Assembly: GCA_030745875.1 (NCBI GenBank)
Contig: JASLNT010000120.1
Coordinates: 1-64,000, forward strand
Origin: Phycisphaerae bacterium
GTDB lineage: Bacteria > Planctomycetota > Phycisphaerae > SM23-33
Direction: 5' to 3'
Length of the DNA stretch: 64,000 nucleotides
Positions 17,848-26,829 of this stretch are shown here, one piece after another; position 1 is the stretch's first letter; the number at the start of each line of letters is the position of its first letter. The notes beneath the pieces were generated by a model. The model searched no databases. It was not told the origin of the DNA and worked only from the letters and a program-made list of their open reading frames with translations. A program made the position numbers and the translations under genes.

Positions 17848-18434
17848 GCGCTCCGTTGATTAGCATTATTGGTGCGCCTGCTGTGGGCAAGACTACTCTG
17901 GCCGTCGGTCTGGCTGAGGAGATGTGCGGGCGGCTTATCTGTGAAGATTTCGAGGGAAATCCGTTTTTGGCGGATTCCTATCTCCACGATCGCGAAGCCT
18001 GCCTTCCCGCGCAGTTGTTCTTCCTCTTGTCGCGCGTAAAGCAGTTATCGCTGGCAAGCTGGCCCGACGATGGTCTGGTCATCAGCGATTATGGTTTCTG
18101 TCAGGACCGCATCTATGCGGCCGCCAAGCTAACCGAAGATGAGATGTCGCTTTACAGGCGCGTGGCGAAACGCGTTGAGGGCCTCGTTCGCCCTGCGAGC
18201 GTTATTGTGCATCTCGATGCGCCCGAGGCGGTGCTCGAATCTCGCATCGCAGCCCGCGGGCGCGAATACGAAAAGGCCATGACGCCGGAGTTCCTGGAAC
18301 AGATGAGAATGGCGTATAATGATATCGATCAGACCTCCGGATGCCCCGTGATCCGCGTGGATACAAACGCCTCCGACGTGCGCGACGCCGAAGTCCGCAA
18401 CGAACTGATCGCCCGGATCCGCAGTACGCTATAA
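17844..18434 (+). CDS. Deoxynucleoside kinase family protein
   Basis: A 196-residue P-loop kinase: GAPAVGKTT (Walker A) at about residues 10-18, the ICEDFEGNPFL segment typical of deoxynucleoside kinases (the Glu positions the 5' hydroxyl), SDYGFCQDRIYA (DRS/DRx-like motif) and a late RIAARGREYE segment resembling the lid arginines. Such enzymes phosphorylate salvaged deoxynucleosides, typically deoxyadenosine/deoxyguanosine. It overlaps folK by 4 bases (ATGA) and panC by 1 base (TAATG). A folK neighbour for this kinase is a recurring arrangement in some bacteria. The substrate is not known. Confidence 0.8.
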   Translation: MSAPLISIIGAPAVGKTTLAVGLAEEMCGRLICEDFEGNPFLADSYLHDREACLPAQLFFLLSRVKQLSLASWPDDGLVISDYGFCQDRIYAAAKLTEDEMSLYRRVAKRVEGLVRPASVIVHLDAPEAVLESRIAARGREYEKAMTPEFLEQMRMAYNDIDQTSGCPVIRVDTNASDVRDAEVRNELIARIRSTL

Positions 18435-19297
18435 TGAAAACAGCCCAAACCATCGCTGAAGTTCGCCAGATTGTTTCCGACGCCCGCACCGACGGAGCGA
18501 CGGTGGGTTTTGCGCCTACCATGGGCGGCCTGCACGAAGGGCATCTCAGCCTGATCGATGCGGCCCGGGGTGAGTGCGATTTTGTCGTGGTCAGCATTTT
18601 CGTGAATCCCACTCAATTCGCTCCCGGTGAAGATCTATCGACTTATCCCCGCAGTATCGAAACCGACCTGGCTGCTTGCGAAGCCCGCGGCGCCGACTTG
18701 GTCTTCATCCCGTCAGTAGAGACGATGTATCCCCGCCAGGCGGTCACCAGCGTAACGGTCAGCCAACTCACCGAGACGCTCTGCGGGCGAAATCGCCCGA
18801 CGCATTTTGGGGGCGTCTGCACAGTTGTGGCTAAGCTGTTTAACATAGTACTTCCGGACAAGGCGTTTTTCGGAAGGAAGGATTATCAGCAGTTGGTGAT
18901 TGTCGCCCGGATGGTCGAAGATCTGGATATTCCCGTTGAGATTGTTCCATGTGCGATTATCCGCGAGACCGACGGACTTGCTATGAGCACGAGGAATCAG
19001 CGTCTAAGCCCAGTTAATCGTTCGCAGGCTGTTGCGCTGCACGAAGCGCTGCAGTCGGCGGGCGATCAGATACGGGAATTCCACCGGCCCGCCCGGGATA
19101 TTATCACCGCCATGCAGGAGTATATTCAGGCCAATGCGCCCAATGGCGAGATCGATTATATACAAATTATCGACCCTCAGACGCTGCAGGACGTAGAAAC
19201 AACAGACAGAAGCTTACTGATTGCTCTGGCGGTGAAATTTCCCGAAGCCAGATTGATCGATAATATGTTGTTGGACTCGGCAGGCCAGCCGCAATAG
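18434..19297 (+). CDS. panC: Pantothenate synthetase
   Basis: Joins pantoate and beta-alanine using ATP, the last step of pantothenate synthesis. The 287-residue length is typical. The start at 18434 overlaps the kinase stop. Motifs: VGFAPTMGGLHEGHLSLI (HxGH), VVSIFVNPTQF, EDLSTYPR, LCGRNRPTHFGGVCTVVAKLFNIVLPD, FGRKDYQQL, and the KMSKS-equivalent loop as AMSTRNQRLSP. The next gene encodes PanD, which supplies beta-alanine. The assignment is secure. Confidence 0.96.
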   Translation: MKTAQTIAEVRQIVSDARTDGATVGFAPTMGGLHEGHLSLIDAARGECDFVVVSIFVNPTQFAPGEDLSTYPRSIETDLAACEARGADLVFIPSVETMYPRQAVTSVTVSQLTETLCGRNRPTHFGGVCTVVAKLFNIVLPDKAFFGRKDYQQLVIVARMVEDLDIPVEIVPCAIIRETDGLAMSTRNQRLSPVNRSQAVALHEALQSAGDQIREFHRPARDIITAMQEYIQANAPNGEIDYIQIIDPQTLQDVETTDRSLLIALAVKFPEARLIDNMLLDSAGQPQ

Positions 19298-19324
19298 AAT
19301 CAGCATGAGAAAAGGAATAATACC

Positions 19325-19681
19325 GTGTTGCTTAAAGTACTCAGAGGCAAAATACATCGCGCTACAGTGACCGAAGCAGTGATCGATTATGTCGGTTCGA
19401 TAACGATCGACCGGGAACTGCTCGACGCCAGCGGCATCTTACCGGGCGAATGCGTTCTCGTAGCCGACATGACTGACGGAGCCCGCTTTGAAACGTATGT
19501 TTTCGAGGGCCCAGCCGGCAGCGGGACGATATGCATTAACGGGGCCGCCGCCCGTCTTGTCGACGTGGGCGACGAGGTGATCATAATGGCCTACGGATAT
19601 ATGCCCCTTGAAGAGGCTCGAGACTTCAAGCCGGACGTCGTATTGGTCGACAAATCCAACAGGATATCCGAGAAACTGTAA
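19325..19681 (+). CDS. panD: Aspartate 1-decarboxylase
   Basis: Pyruvoyl enzyme making beta-alanine from aspartate; 118 residues. The proenzyme cleaves itself between Gly24 and Ser25 (in DYVGSITID), exposing the pyruvoyl group on Ser25. Lys9 and Tyr58-type active-site positions are present in [12 protein letters not shown] and [11 protein letters not shown] start: AAAGGA lies about 8 bases upstream; the following TTG at 19328 is an alternative. panC directly precedes it. Confidence 0.95.
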   Translation: MLLKVLRGKIHRATVTEAVIDYVGSITIDRELLDASGILPGECVLVADMTDGARFETYVFEGPAGSGTICINGAAARLVDVGDEVIIMAYGYMPLEEARDFKPDVVLVDKSNRISEKL

Positions 19682-19708
19682 TCCCGGACCGGTTCCGGAA
19701 GGCTCCAG

Positions 19709-20899
19709 ATGCTTCAGACCATAATTGACTTTGGCAATATTGAACTGTTTGGCCTGAGTTTGACACCGCGAATATACGGTTACGGACTGATGCTTGTGTT
19801 GGGCTTTATTTCCGGGATATGGCTGGCCCACTGGCGTGCGAAACGCATGGGAGAGAACCACGAGACCGTTACCGTTGTGGGTATTCTTTCCCTGGTGGGA
19901 GGGATAGTCGGCGCCAGGCTCGCCTTCATACTCCAGAACTGGAGCCAATTCTCAAAATCCCACGAAGGTCTGTCCGGTATTATCGATGTGACCTCAGGCG
20001 GGCTGATCTACTACGGCGGGGTGTTGCTGGGTACGTTAATGGTCGTGCTCTATCTGCGACATAAGCGAATAGCGATAAGACGCTATCTGGATATAGTCGC
20101 GGTGAGCCTCATGGTGGGATTGGCGTTTGGGCGGGCCGGTTGTTTTCTCAACGGATGCTGTTACGGCGGCAAGTGCGACGCCGATTGGCCTCTGGCGACG
20201 CAGTTTCCGATGTACTCCAAACCGCTACTGAAGTTTGACGGGCGGCCCAACCCGTTTTCGGTTGGTTCGCAGGGGGTTTCTCCGGTTTACGCCCACCAGT
20301 TGGAGCAGCGCGCCATTGCGTTGCACAAACTGGGTAAGAGTGATTCACCCGCCCTGGCCGCCAAAGAGCAATTTGACGGTCTGCTCAATCCCGATCCCAC
20401 GCTGGTGGACAGCACGTCGATACCTCGTTCCATCCCGTATACGCACGATGGGAAGAAAGCCTTCGCCCCGGTGCTTCCACTCCTTCCGCCGGAGAGCTTC
20501 TCCGACGAGCAGGTCCATGTCGCCTCAGCCAGCCTGTCGTTGCCGATTCGCCCGGCCCAGGCGTTGGGTTTTTTCAACGCGTTGCTGCTGGCGGCGTTGC
20601 TGTGTGCGTTTTTTCGCCATCGCAGGCGAGAGGGGCAGGTTTTCGCCGTGCTGCTGATTGTCTATCCGATCACCAGGTTCCTGCTGGAGGGTATTCGAAT
20701 AGACACCGCCCTGCATTATGGAATGACTCACAATCAATACACCTCGTTGGCGACTGTAGCGGCGGGGATTTTCATGCTGTTTGTCATAAGCAAGTTGCCC
20801 CCAAGCGCCGGTCCGACCTGGGCCGAGCGTCTTACCGCAGCGAAGGCCCGGGAGAATGTTCGATCTTCGGCGCCGAAACGAGATAAACGCAAACGCTGA
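19709..20899 (+). CDS. lgt: Prolipoprotein diacylglyceryl transferase with an enlarged loop
   Basis: Inner-membrane enzyme that transfers diacylglycerol to the lipobox cysteine, needed for the many lipoproteins in this window. At 396 residues it is about 100 longer than usual. It has multiple membrane helices, the YGLMLVLGF opening, GGLIYYGGVLLG, and the Lgt core as GRAGCFLNGCCYGG. Between this core (about residue 145) and the PIRPAQ motif (counterpart of HPSQLYE, about residue 275) lies an insertion, largely hydrophilic (about residues 165-265). YPITRFLLEGIRID, with the conserved RF/Y..E.. arginine, and a basic tail follow. GGAAGG precedes the ATG. Confidence 0.88.
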   Translation: MLQTIIDFGNIELFGLSLTPRIYGYGLMLVLGFISGIWLAHWRAKRMGENHETVTVVGILSLVGGIVGARLAFILQNWSQFSKSHEGLSGIIDVTSGGLIYYGGVLLGTLMVVLYLRHKRIAIRRYLDIVAVSLMVGLAFGRAGCFLNGCCYGGKCDADWPLATQFPMYSKPLLKFDGRPNPFSVGSQGVSPVYAHQLEQRAIALHKLGKSDSPALAAKEQFDGLLNPDPTLVDSTSIPRSIPYTHDGKKAFAPVLPLLPPESFSDEQVHVASASLSLPIRPAQALGFFNALLLAALLCAFFRHRRREGQVFAVLLIVYPITRFLLEGIRIDTALHYGMTHNQYTSLATVAAGIFMLFVISKLPPSAGPTWAERLTAAKARENVRSSAPKRDKRKR

Positions 20900-20927
20900 T
20901 TTTGCTTTGAATGATGGAGGCTTCAAG

Positions 20928-22322
20928 ATGAAGCGAACAGGTATTATTGTCGCAGCGATCGCCGCAACATTGACCGGATCCATTCAGGCCAAAACTCCAG
21001 AGGATATCTACAAGGAGTTTTCCGGAGCCATGGGGATCGTGGAGTTAAGCGTGGATACCGGTGATGGTCTGCAAAGCGCCGCCGGGCCCGCTATATGCGT
21101 GCACAGCGATAAGCAGGGTCGAGCGGTGTTTCTGACCACCGCCTTCAGCATTCAGACGCAGATAAGGACCATCAGGAAACTCACCGTCAAACCCGGTGGT
21201 TTGGACGCGAAGACAGTTCCCGCCGAAGCAATGGGCGTTGATCCGGTGACCGGCTTGGCATTTGTACGCACGGCTGCTGCGGCGAAGTGGACCAAAGTTG
21301 TGTTTGTGGGTAAGCGCAGCGGCCTTAAGATCGGACAGCAGATCGTTTCGATCGGTCTTCAGGATTCATCGACCGGGTTCGAGCCGTACCTGGGCGTCGC
21401 CTATGTTTCGGGAAGGGTTCGCGTGCCTGAGACATTGTATCGCGTCACGGGCGGAAATCTCACCGGAACCTGTTCGCCCGTATTCAATCTTGACGGAAAG
21501 GTCGTGGGTATTGTCGCACGCCAGTTGCCTACGAGCGTTCAAATGATGACGCCCAGAGGGCAGACGTATGTTAGTTTGATTGGACGGGATGAAAAGAACT
21601 ACTTCCTCCCGATCGACGAGTTCGCCAACACCATTTCCTCCATGCCTTCCCCGACGAACCCCAAACGCCGCATCTGGACCGGTGTGGTGGCGTACGTTCC
21701 CGTTACCGATGACGACGCCAAGACCTATGGAGTTAACGTGCCGGCGGTCATGGTGGGCAAGGTGGTCAAGGGCGGACCGGCGGACAAAGCCGGACTCAAA
21801 GAGCGAGACTTGATCATTGGGCTGGGCGGACGCACGCTTGAGAAGTTCCCCACCCCCTCGCTTGTGGGCAAACGTTTTCTCAATAACCTGCAGAGCATCG
21901 CATCGTCCGGAAGCAAGCAGGTTTCGCTGTCTGTGAAGCGCGGAGACAAGCAGTTTTCCGCCACTGTTGGCCTGGCCGCTGTGCCCAAGCAGCCTTTCGA
22001 GGCCGAACGATATGTCAGTAAGGAGCTGGCTCTGGCCGTAAGGGAGAAAGTGCCCCCCGACAGCTATACTGACTCCGGTCCTACGGCCGGTGTTAAAGGT
22101 CTGATCGTTCTCGCCGCTCCGGACAAGGGTTCCGCCGGAGCCGCCGGTGTGAGGAGAGGCGATCTGCTTATACAGGTCAACGGTGAGTCTGTCACGACCG
22201 CCGCCGGTATGCGGAGCGCAATAGACAAGGCTGTGAAGAACTCGCCCGGAAAGGCCATTGTTCTACTCGTGCAGCGCGGTGACAAGACCTATCCGATCAG
22301 CATTATCCGTTCCAGGAAATGA
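20928..22322 (+). CDS. HtrA-like PDZ protein with a degenerate protease site
   Basis: A 464-residue exported protein with a signal peptide (about 1-22, ending GSIQA) and GGAGG 7 bases before the ATG. Residues 30-225 resemble a trypsin-like HtrA domain, but the catalytic His position reads LTTAFSI instead of T-N-x-H-V, and the GNSGGPL serine loop reads TGTCSPVF. The Asp-like segment is DPVTGLAFVR. Two PDZ domains follow: about 245-345 (VPAVMVGKVVKGGPADKAGLKERDLII) and about 370-460 (GVKGLIVLAAPDKGSAGAAGVRRGDLLI). It is probably a non-catalytic periplasmic binding protein. Confidence 0.8.
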   Translation: MKRTGIIVAAIAATLTGSIQAKTPEDIYKEFSGAMGIVELSVDTGDGLQSAAGPAICVHSDKQGRAVFLTTAFSIQTQIRTIRKLTVKPGGLDAKTVPAEAMGVDPVTGLAFVRTAAAAKWTKVVFVGKRSGLKIGQQIVSIGLQDSSTGFEPYLGVAYVSGRVRVPETLYRVTGGNLTGTCSPVFNLDGKVVGIVARQLPTSVQMMTPRGQTYVSLIGRDEKNYFLPIDEFANTISSMPSPTNPKRRIWTGVVAYVPVTDDDAKTYGVNVPAVMVGKVVKGGPADKAGLKERDLIIGLGGRTLEKFPTPSLVGKRFLNNLQSIASSGSKQVSLSVKRGDKQFSATVGLAAVPKQPFEAERYVSKELALAVREKVPPDSYTDSGPTAGVKGLIVLAAPDKGSAGAAGVRRGDLLIQVNGESVTTAAGMRSAIDKAVKNSPGKAIVLLVQRGDKTYPISIIRSRK

Positions 22323-22338
22323 GTCTGGAGAATAACTC

Positions 22339-24684
22339 ATGAGATCATGCCTGGCGACAGCGATGTGCCTGTTGGTCGTTTCAGCGGCCTGTGGGCGGGA
22401 TTCCAACCAAACTGCTCCGCGCGCCGACACATTGGCTGCTGAGGCGTTCCATCACAGCGTTATGCTGCTAAGGCATGCGCCGAAGAAGCCAATTGCACGG
22501 GCTGCGAGGTTGGTCGGTCTGGCGGAATTCGCCCGGCGTCTTGCGCCTGACGATCCGGACATTAACAATACGATCGCATACATTTCTCTGGTTCGCAAAG
22601 AGGACAAGGCCCTTGCCGAAGCCATCAGGAAGAGCTTCAAGGCCAGAAGTAACGACCATGCTCTGGCTCTTCAGTGGTTGTCGTCTGAGATGAAGGGGCT
22701 TCAGGACGCCCAGTCGCGATCGGCGTTCCTTAGCGATGTTGCGTCTGACTCCAAGCGATCAGCCGAGCTGCGTGCGGCTGCGTCGGTGCATCTGGCGGAT
22801 ATCCTCATTGGACAGGGACTGCGCCAAAAGGCCAGCGAAGCCTTTGAAACCGCGGTCAAGCTGGATCCTTACTTACCGGCCGCACTGGCCGGACAACTGA
22901 CTCTTGCCGAGAAAGTCGCTCCGGTCGATCGAGCGCGAATGTGGGCTCTGGAGTTGACGGTCAATCCGCATTCCGTCAGCCAATCCGCCCGATTCGGCGC
23001 GATGCTCGACGCCGCCGGTATCTACAAACAGGGAGCCAGGTTCTACGATTACGCGTGGCGGGCCAGTAAACGTCTTGGCCTGGAGCGCAAAGCCAGCCTC
23101 GACTTCGCCGTGCAGCATTGCAATGCGATGCTCAACGCCGGGCAATACAAACAGGCCGCCGAAATCTTCGGTCCTATCAGCAGGAGATTCTCAGACAGCG
23201 TCCTTCTCCGCGTGCTGCTGATAGAGGCATGCAACAAAGGACAGCAGTCTGAACGAGCGAAGATGTACGCTGGAGAAATCGAAGCGATATTCGCGCCGAG
23301 AATTTCCGGGGGAAATCCGGACGCCTCCGCGGCGGCCGAACTGGCGTGGTTGTATCTGATTACCGGAACTGATATTCAATCGGCTCTGGATTACGCCAAG
23401 CGCGCCGCAGCCCTGAAGCCTCTCGCCCCAGCCAGTATCAGGGCTATGGCTACGGCTCGAATCGTGTCTGGAAAGCAGAGCATTGTTGATATGGGCAGGG
23501 AGAGCCTGCAAAAAATCGCCGACAAGGATGTCTTCGCCGCGGCGTTCCTGGCCGAGCACTACTTCAGGATCGGTCGGGCCGAAAACGGTAAGAAGCTGGT
23601 GCTGTCAGGTCTTGCACTCAGTCGAAGCGGGCAGGCGGCCAGGAGACTTATCGCTCTTGCCCGCAAGCACAGCATTACCGTTCCCCCGACGGAGGGAAGC
23701 AAGGAGCTTCAAGCCCTCGCCGAGAGTATCCCCGAGAGTCTGATGGAACTTGGTTTGGCGCCGGAGAAATCGATCCACCTGAAGGTGCTCGCCCCGCGCC
23801 AGGTTGATGCGGGCGACGGTATTGTTGTCCAAGTCGAGCTCTCCAGCACGTATGACGGTAAGATTTCGGCGGGAATGGGCGGTCTTATACCCGCGACAGT
23901 AAGCATTGACGTTGTCGTTGAAGGTCGGAAGACCGAGAAACTGAAAGATGTCGTCAGATTAGTCCTCCCTGTCGGTCGATATCTATCCGCTGGAAAAAAA
24001 GTCACCGTGTCAGGGCGGATCGATGTTGGAGCTTTACAGGCCTTGCTTGTGACCCGTCCTCTAGACGATCTGAAGCTCACCATCTCGCCCAGACTTGTCC
24101 AGCCCGGCTCGAAGACCCTCGGACCCAATCAGCCCGAGCCTCCGGTGCTGACCTCGGTAACGACTGCGGTTGTCAATCGCACGGGCATTCTGGGCAAGTT
24201 TGACCGATCTACGACCGCTTCGTGGCGAAGCACGTACAAGCACTGCCTGTCTCTCATCATGGGCGATCTGAAAGTCAGCGATCTGCGGATCAGAATCCGG
24301 GCCGCCAGGCAGATCGCCTCTCTCCTTGTTCTCAGCGATGGGATCAAGTCCGGCAAGCTCCGCCCGCCGAGCCAACTGTCCGGACGGATCAACCGTGACG
24401 TCCTGGTCCTGATGGTCGCCGAAGTGCTCAAGAATCGCAGCGATGTCGTGCGAGCTGAAATGCTGGCCGCCCTGGGGCAAGTCAAACTCGATGCTACTAT
24501 TATCCGAGGTCTCGGCGGTATCATCAGGGACAACAGCGCCTTGGTGCGATTCCGCCTTGTTGAACTTCTGGGCGCATCGGGCCTCGCAGGTCAGCAGCCC
24601 ATTCTCAAGCACTTCGCCAAGGATAAGTACGATCTCGTTGCCGATCTAGCCAAGGCTATGCAGGCCGCGGCGACCGACGATTGA
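22339..24684 (+). CDS. Exported TPR/HEAT-repeat protein
   Basis: A 781-residue protein starting with a signal sequence ending in a weak lipobox-like SAAC (about residue 19) and preceded by GGAG. Residues 35-460 are helical with TPR-like periodicity (for example LRAAASVHLADILIGQGLRQKASEAFETAVKLDPYLPAALAGQL). A beta-rich segment lies at about 480-590. The C-terminal 130 residues have HEAT-like pairs (NRSDVVRAEMLAALGQVKLDATIIRGLGGIIRDNSALVRFRLVELLGASG). It lies 16 bases after the PDZ gene, so the two are probably co-expressed as a periplasmic scaffold pair; that link is inference. Confidence 0.7.
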   Translation: MRSCLATAMCLLVVSAACGRDSNQTAPRADTLAAEAFHHSVMLLRHAPKKPIARAARLVGLAEFARRLAPDDPDINNTIAYISLVRKEDKALAEAIRKSFKARSNDHALALQWLSSEMKGLQDAQSRSAFLSDVASDSKRSAELRAAASVHLADILIGQGLRQKASEAFETAVKLDPYLPAALAGQLTLAEKVAPVDRARMWALELTVNPHSVSQSARFGAMLDAAGIYKQGARFYDYAWRASKRLGLERKASLDFAVQHCNAMLNAGQYKQAAEIFGPISRRFSDSVLLRVLLIEACNKGQQSERAKMYAGEIEAIFAPRISGGNPDASAAAELAWLYLITGTDIQSALDYAKRAAALKPLAPASIRAMATARIVSGKQSIVDMGRESLQKIADKDVFAAAFLAEHYFRIGRAENGKKLVLSGLALSRSGQAARRLIALARKHSITVPPTEGSKELQALAESIPESLMELGLAPEKSIHLKVLAPRQVDAGDGIVVQVELSSTYDGKISAGMGGLIPATVSIDVVVEGRKTEKLKDVVRLVLPVGRYLSAGKKVTVSGRIDVGALQALLVTRPLDDLKLTISPRLVQPGSKTLGPNQPEPPVLTSVTTAVVNRTGILGKFDRSTTASWRSTYKHCLSLIMGDLKVSDLRIRIRAARQIASLLVLSDGIKSGKLRPPSQLSGRINRDVLVLMVAEVLKNRSDVVRAEMLAALGQVKLDATIIRGLGGIIRDNSALVRFRLVELLGASGLAGQQPILKHFAKDKYDLVADLAKAMQAAATDD

Positions 24685-24742
24685 ACCTGTTTTTCCGAGG
24701 GGGGCGCTCGAGTTACCATCGATGTCCTTTCGGCGAATATTG

Positions 24743-24771
24743 TTGACAGATCGAAATGTTCCCTGTATTCT
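24743..24771 (+). promoter_or_regulatory. Sigma70-type promoter of gapA
   Basis: TTGACA (24743-24748), 17-base spacer, TATTCT (24766-24771). The -35 is perfect and the spacing optimal, with the predicted transcript start near 24778. This is the strongest promoter seen in the window. Confidence 0.75.
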
Positions 24772-24785
24772 ATTCGCCCCCGTTC

Positions 24786-24815
24786 GGCTGGCGGGGAACA
24801 TGCGGTCCGCCAGCC
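24786..24815 (+). other. Perfect hairpin at the predicted 5' end of the gapA mRNA
   Basis: GGCTGGCGG (24786-24794) pairs with CCGCCAGCC (24807-24815), 12-base loop, no T-run. It begins about 8 bases after the predicted transcript start and 50 bases before the gapA ATG, as expected of a 5' stabiliser or leader element. Confidence 0.55.
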
Positions 24816-24864
24816 TGAAACATTCACCACGATTCAACAGAGTTAGCTGTCAGGAGCATAGAAA

Positions 24865-25884
24865 ATGAGTGTCAAAGTTGGAATTAACGGATTCGGACGC
24901 ATCGGTCGTCTGGTCTTCAGGGCGATGTGCGAGCGAGGCGATGAATTTGAAATAGTCGGTGTCAACGATCTGGCTGATACGGATATGATGGCTCACCTGC
25001 TGAAGTACGATTCGACGCAGGGACGCTTCCCCGGAACGATCGAGATCAAGAGCGAAGATGTGCTGATCGTCAACGGTAAGGAAGTCGCCATGATCACCGA
25101 GCGTGACCCGGCCGCTTTGCCCTGGGGCGAACTTGGAGCCGATATCGTTGTCGAATCGACCGGGATATTCCGCGACAACAAGTCCGACAGCAAAGCCGGA
25201 TACGATACTCACCTCGACGCCGGAGCCAAGAAGGTTATTATCTCCGCACCGGTCAAGGGCGACGCAGCCACGGTCGTGCTGGGCGTTAACGACGATATTC
25301 TCACCGCCGAAACCACGTGCGTTTCGAATGCTTCCTGCACGACAAATTCTCTGGCCCCGGTTGTGAAAGTTCTCAACGACAAATTTGGCGTGGTTAAGGG
25401 TCTGATGACCACCTGCCACGGTTACACGAACGACCAGTCGATCCTGGACTTTGTCCATAGCGACAAGCGTCGAGCCCGCGCTGGCGCCGTGAACATCATC
25501 CCGACGACCACTGGTGCGGCGGTTGCTGTTGGAATGGTCCTGCCCGAACTGGCCGGCAAGCTTGACGGATACGCCCTTCGCGTTCCGATTCCCACTGGTT
25601 CGATCACCGATCTGACGGTCGAACTGGCGACCGAAGCGACGCCCGAAGAGATCAACGCAGCCATCAAGGAAGCCGCCGAAGGCGAAATGGCCGGTATCAT
25701 CGAATACACCGAGGATCCGATCGTCTCTTCCGACATCGTACATCATCCCGCCAGCAGCATCTTCGACAGCCTTAACACGAAGGTTATCGGCGGAACGATG
25801 GCTAAGGTCACCATGTGGTACGATAACGAGTGGGGCTACTCGAATCGCACGTGCGACCTCGTACTGAAAATGGCCGCTCTGTAA
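24865..25884 (+). CDS. gapA: Glyceraldehyde-3-phosphate dehydrogenase, type I
   Basis: Converts glyceraldehyde 3-phosphate, NAD and phosphate to 1,3-bisphosphoglycerate. 339 residues. [14 protein letters not shown] starts the Rossmann fold; the catalytic Cys sits in [13 protein letters not shown] with His in [26 protein letters not shown] closes the protein. A near-consensus promoter, a leader hairpin and a terminator flank it, making it a well-expressed single-gene transcript. pgk lies 1.8 kb downstream behind two TPM genes. Confidence 0.97.
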   Translation: MSVKVGINGFGRIGRLVFRAMCERGDEFEIVGVNDLADTDMMAHLLKYDSTQGRFPGTIEIKSEDVLIVNGKEVAMITERDPAALPWGELGADIVVESTGIFRDNKSDSKAGYDTHLDAGAKKVIISAPVKGDAATVVLGVNDDILTAETTCVSNASCTTNSLAPVVKVLNDKFGVVKGLMTTCHGYTNDQSILDFVHSDKRRARAGAVNIIPTTTGAAVAVGMVLPELAGKLDGYALRVPIPTGSITDLTVELATEATPEEINAAIKEAAEGEMAGIIEYTEDPIVSSDIVHHPASSIFDSLNTKVIGGTMAKVTMWYDNEWGYSNRTCDLVLKMAAL

Positions 25885-25920
25885 AGAGCTTGCAGCCTGG
25901 TGCATTTCGTACAATAATAA

Positions 25921-25949
25921 GGCCCGTCGGGTTATCCGGCGGGCCTTTT
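25921..25949 (+). terminator. Rho-independent terminator of gapA
   Basis: GGCCCGTCGG (25921-25930), 5-base loop, CCGGCGGGCC (25936-25945), then TTTT. One G-T pair in a 10-base stem. It lies 37 bases after the stop codon. Confidence 0.85.
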
Positions 25950-25991
25950 GTATGAGTTCCGCCGACCAATACGTTCATGTTCGGGGTTTTG

Positions 25992-26798
25992 ATGATGATA
26001 AGGAAACTTCCAGTTCCCACAAGAATCACAGTTACCTTGCTCTGTTTGATGATTTGGGCTCCCGCTGTTATGGGACAGGGGATCATCAAGTCTTTGCCGC
26101 GCCCGGGTGATCGCGAGTTTGTTCGCGACCTGGCTGACATGCTGTCGCCCGAAGACAAAGAAGAGATCAAAATACTTGGCGACAAACTGCTTACCGCCAA
26201 GGCCACGCCGATCATAGTCGTTACTATTCGCTCAATGGACGCCCATGGCGGGCGAGGGATGAGGATCGAAACCTTCGCCAGATTGCTGTTCGACCAGTGG
26301 GAGATCGGAATCGCCAAGATCAACGGTAAGAGTTGGAATACGGGCATCCTCCTGCTGATCTCCGAGGGAGACAGGAAGGCTCGCATAGAACTCGGAGCCG
26401 GATGGAAGCGTGAAAAGGACGATCTGTGCGCTGAGATCATGGATGAGTTAATCATCCCGAAATTCAAAGTCGGTGAGTTTTCCGGCGGGATCACCCTTGG
26501 CGCCAAAGCGCTGGACAAAATGGCCCGCGGTCTGAAGATTCCCAAGCGGTCGCGACCGATGTGGCATTATCTGCTAATAGCCGGCGCGATCGGATTGGCG
26601 ATATTCACCGGGATATCCTTATACAAGAAAGGTGCGTCCGGATGGGCGTGGCTGTTCTGGGGCGTGGTGTTTGCTATTGTGGGAATGCTCTTGTACAGCT
26701 TGCTGAGATCGTCGGGTGGGAGCGGCGGCGACGGATTCGGCGGCGGGTCGTTTGGCGGAGGATCTTCCGGAGGAGGGGGCGCAACGGGCTCATGGTGA
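25992..26798 (+). CDS. TPM domain protein, YgcG-like, with Gly-rich tail
   Basis: A 268-residue exported membrane protein. A signal peptide (about 1-30) precedes a TPM domain (about 40-190): DLADMLSPEDKEEIKILGDKL, TPIIVVTIRSM, NTGILLLISEGDRKARIELGAGW. Two membrane helices follow (about 200-235). The C-terminus is a Gly/Ser-rich tail ending in GATGSW, typical of YgcG-type proteins. TPM proteins are implicated in photosystem repair in plants and are of unknown role in bacteria. An in-frame ATG at 25977 is an alternative start. A second TPM gene follows 31 bases later. Confidence 0.8.
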   Translation: MMIRKLPVPTRITVTLLCLMIWAPAVMGQGIIKSLPRPGDREFVRDLADMLSPEDKEEIKILGDKLLTAKATPIIVVTIRSMDAHGGRGMRIETFARLLFDQWEIGIAKINGKSWNTGILLLISEGDRKARIELGAGWKREKDDLCAEIMDELIIPKFKVGEFSGGITLGAKALDKMARGLKIPKRSRPMWHYLLIAGAIGLAIFTGISLYKKGASGWAWLFWGVVFAIVGMLLYSLLRSSGGSGGDGFGGGSFGGGSSGGGGATGSW

Positions 26799-26829
26799 CC
26801 TTGAATGGCAAGATAGGAAGATAAGGCCG

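Noticed and set aside
24850-25914. A 354-codon minus-strand frame
   Set aside because: Lies fully opposite gapA, which is certain.
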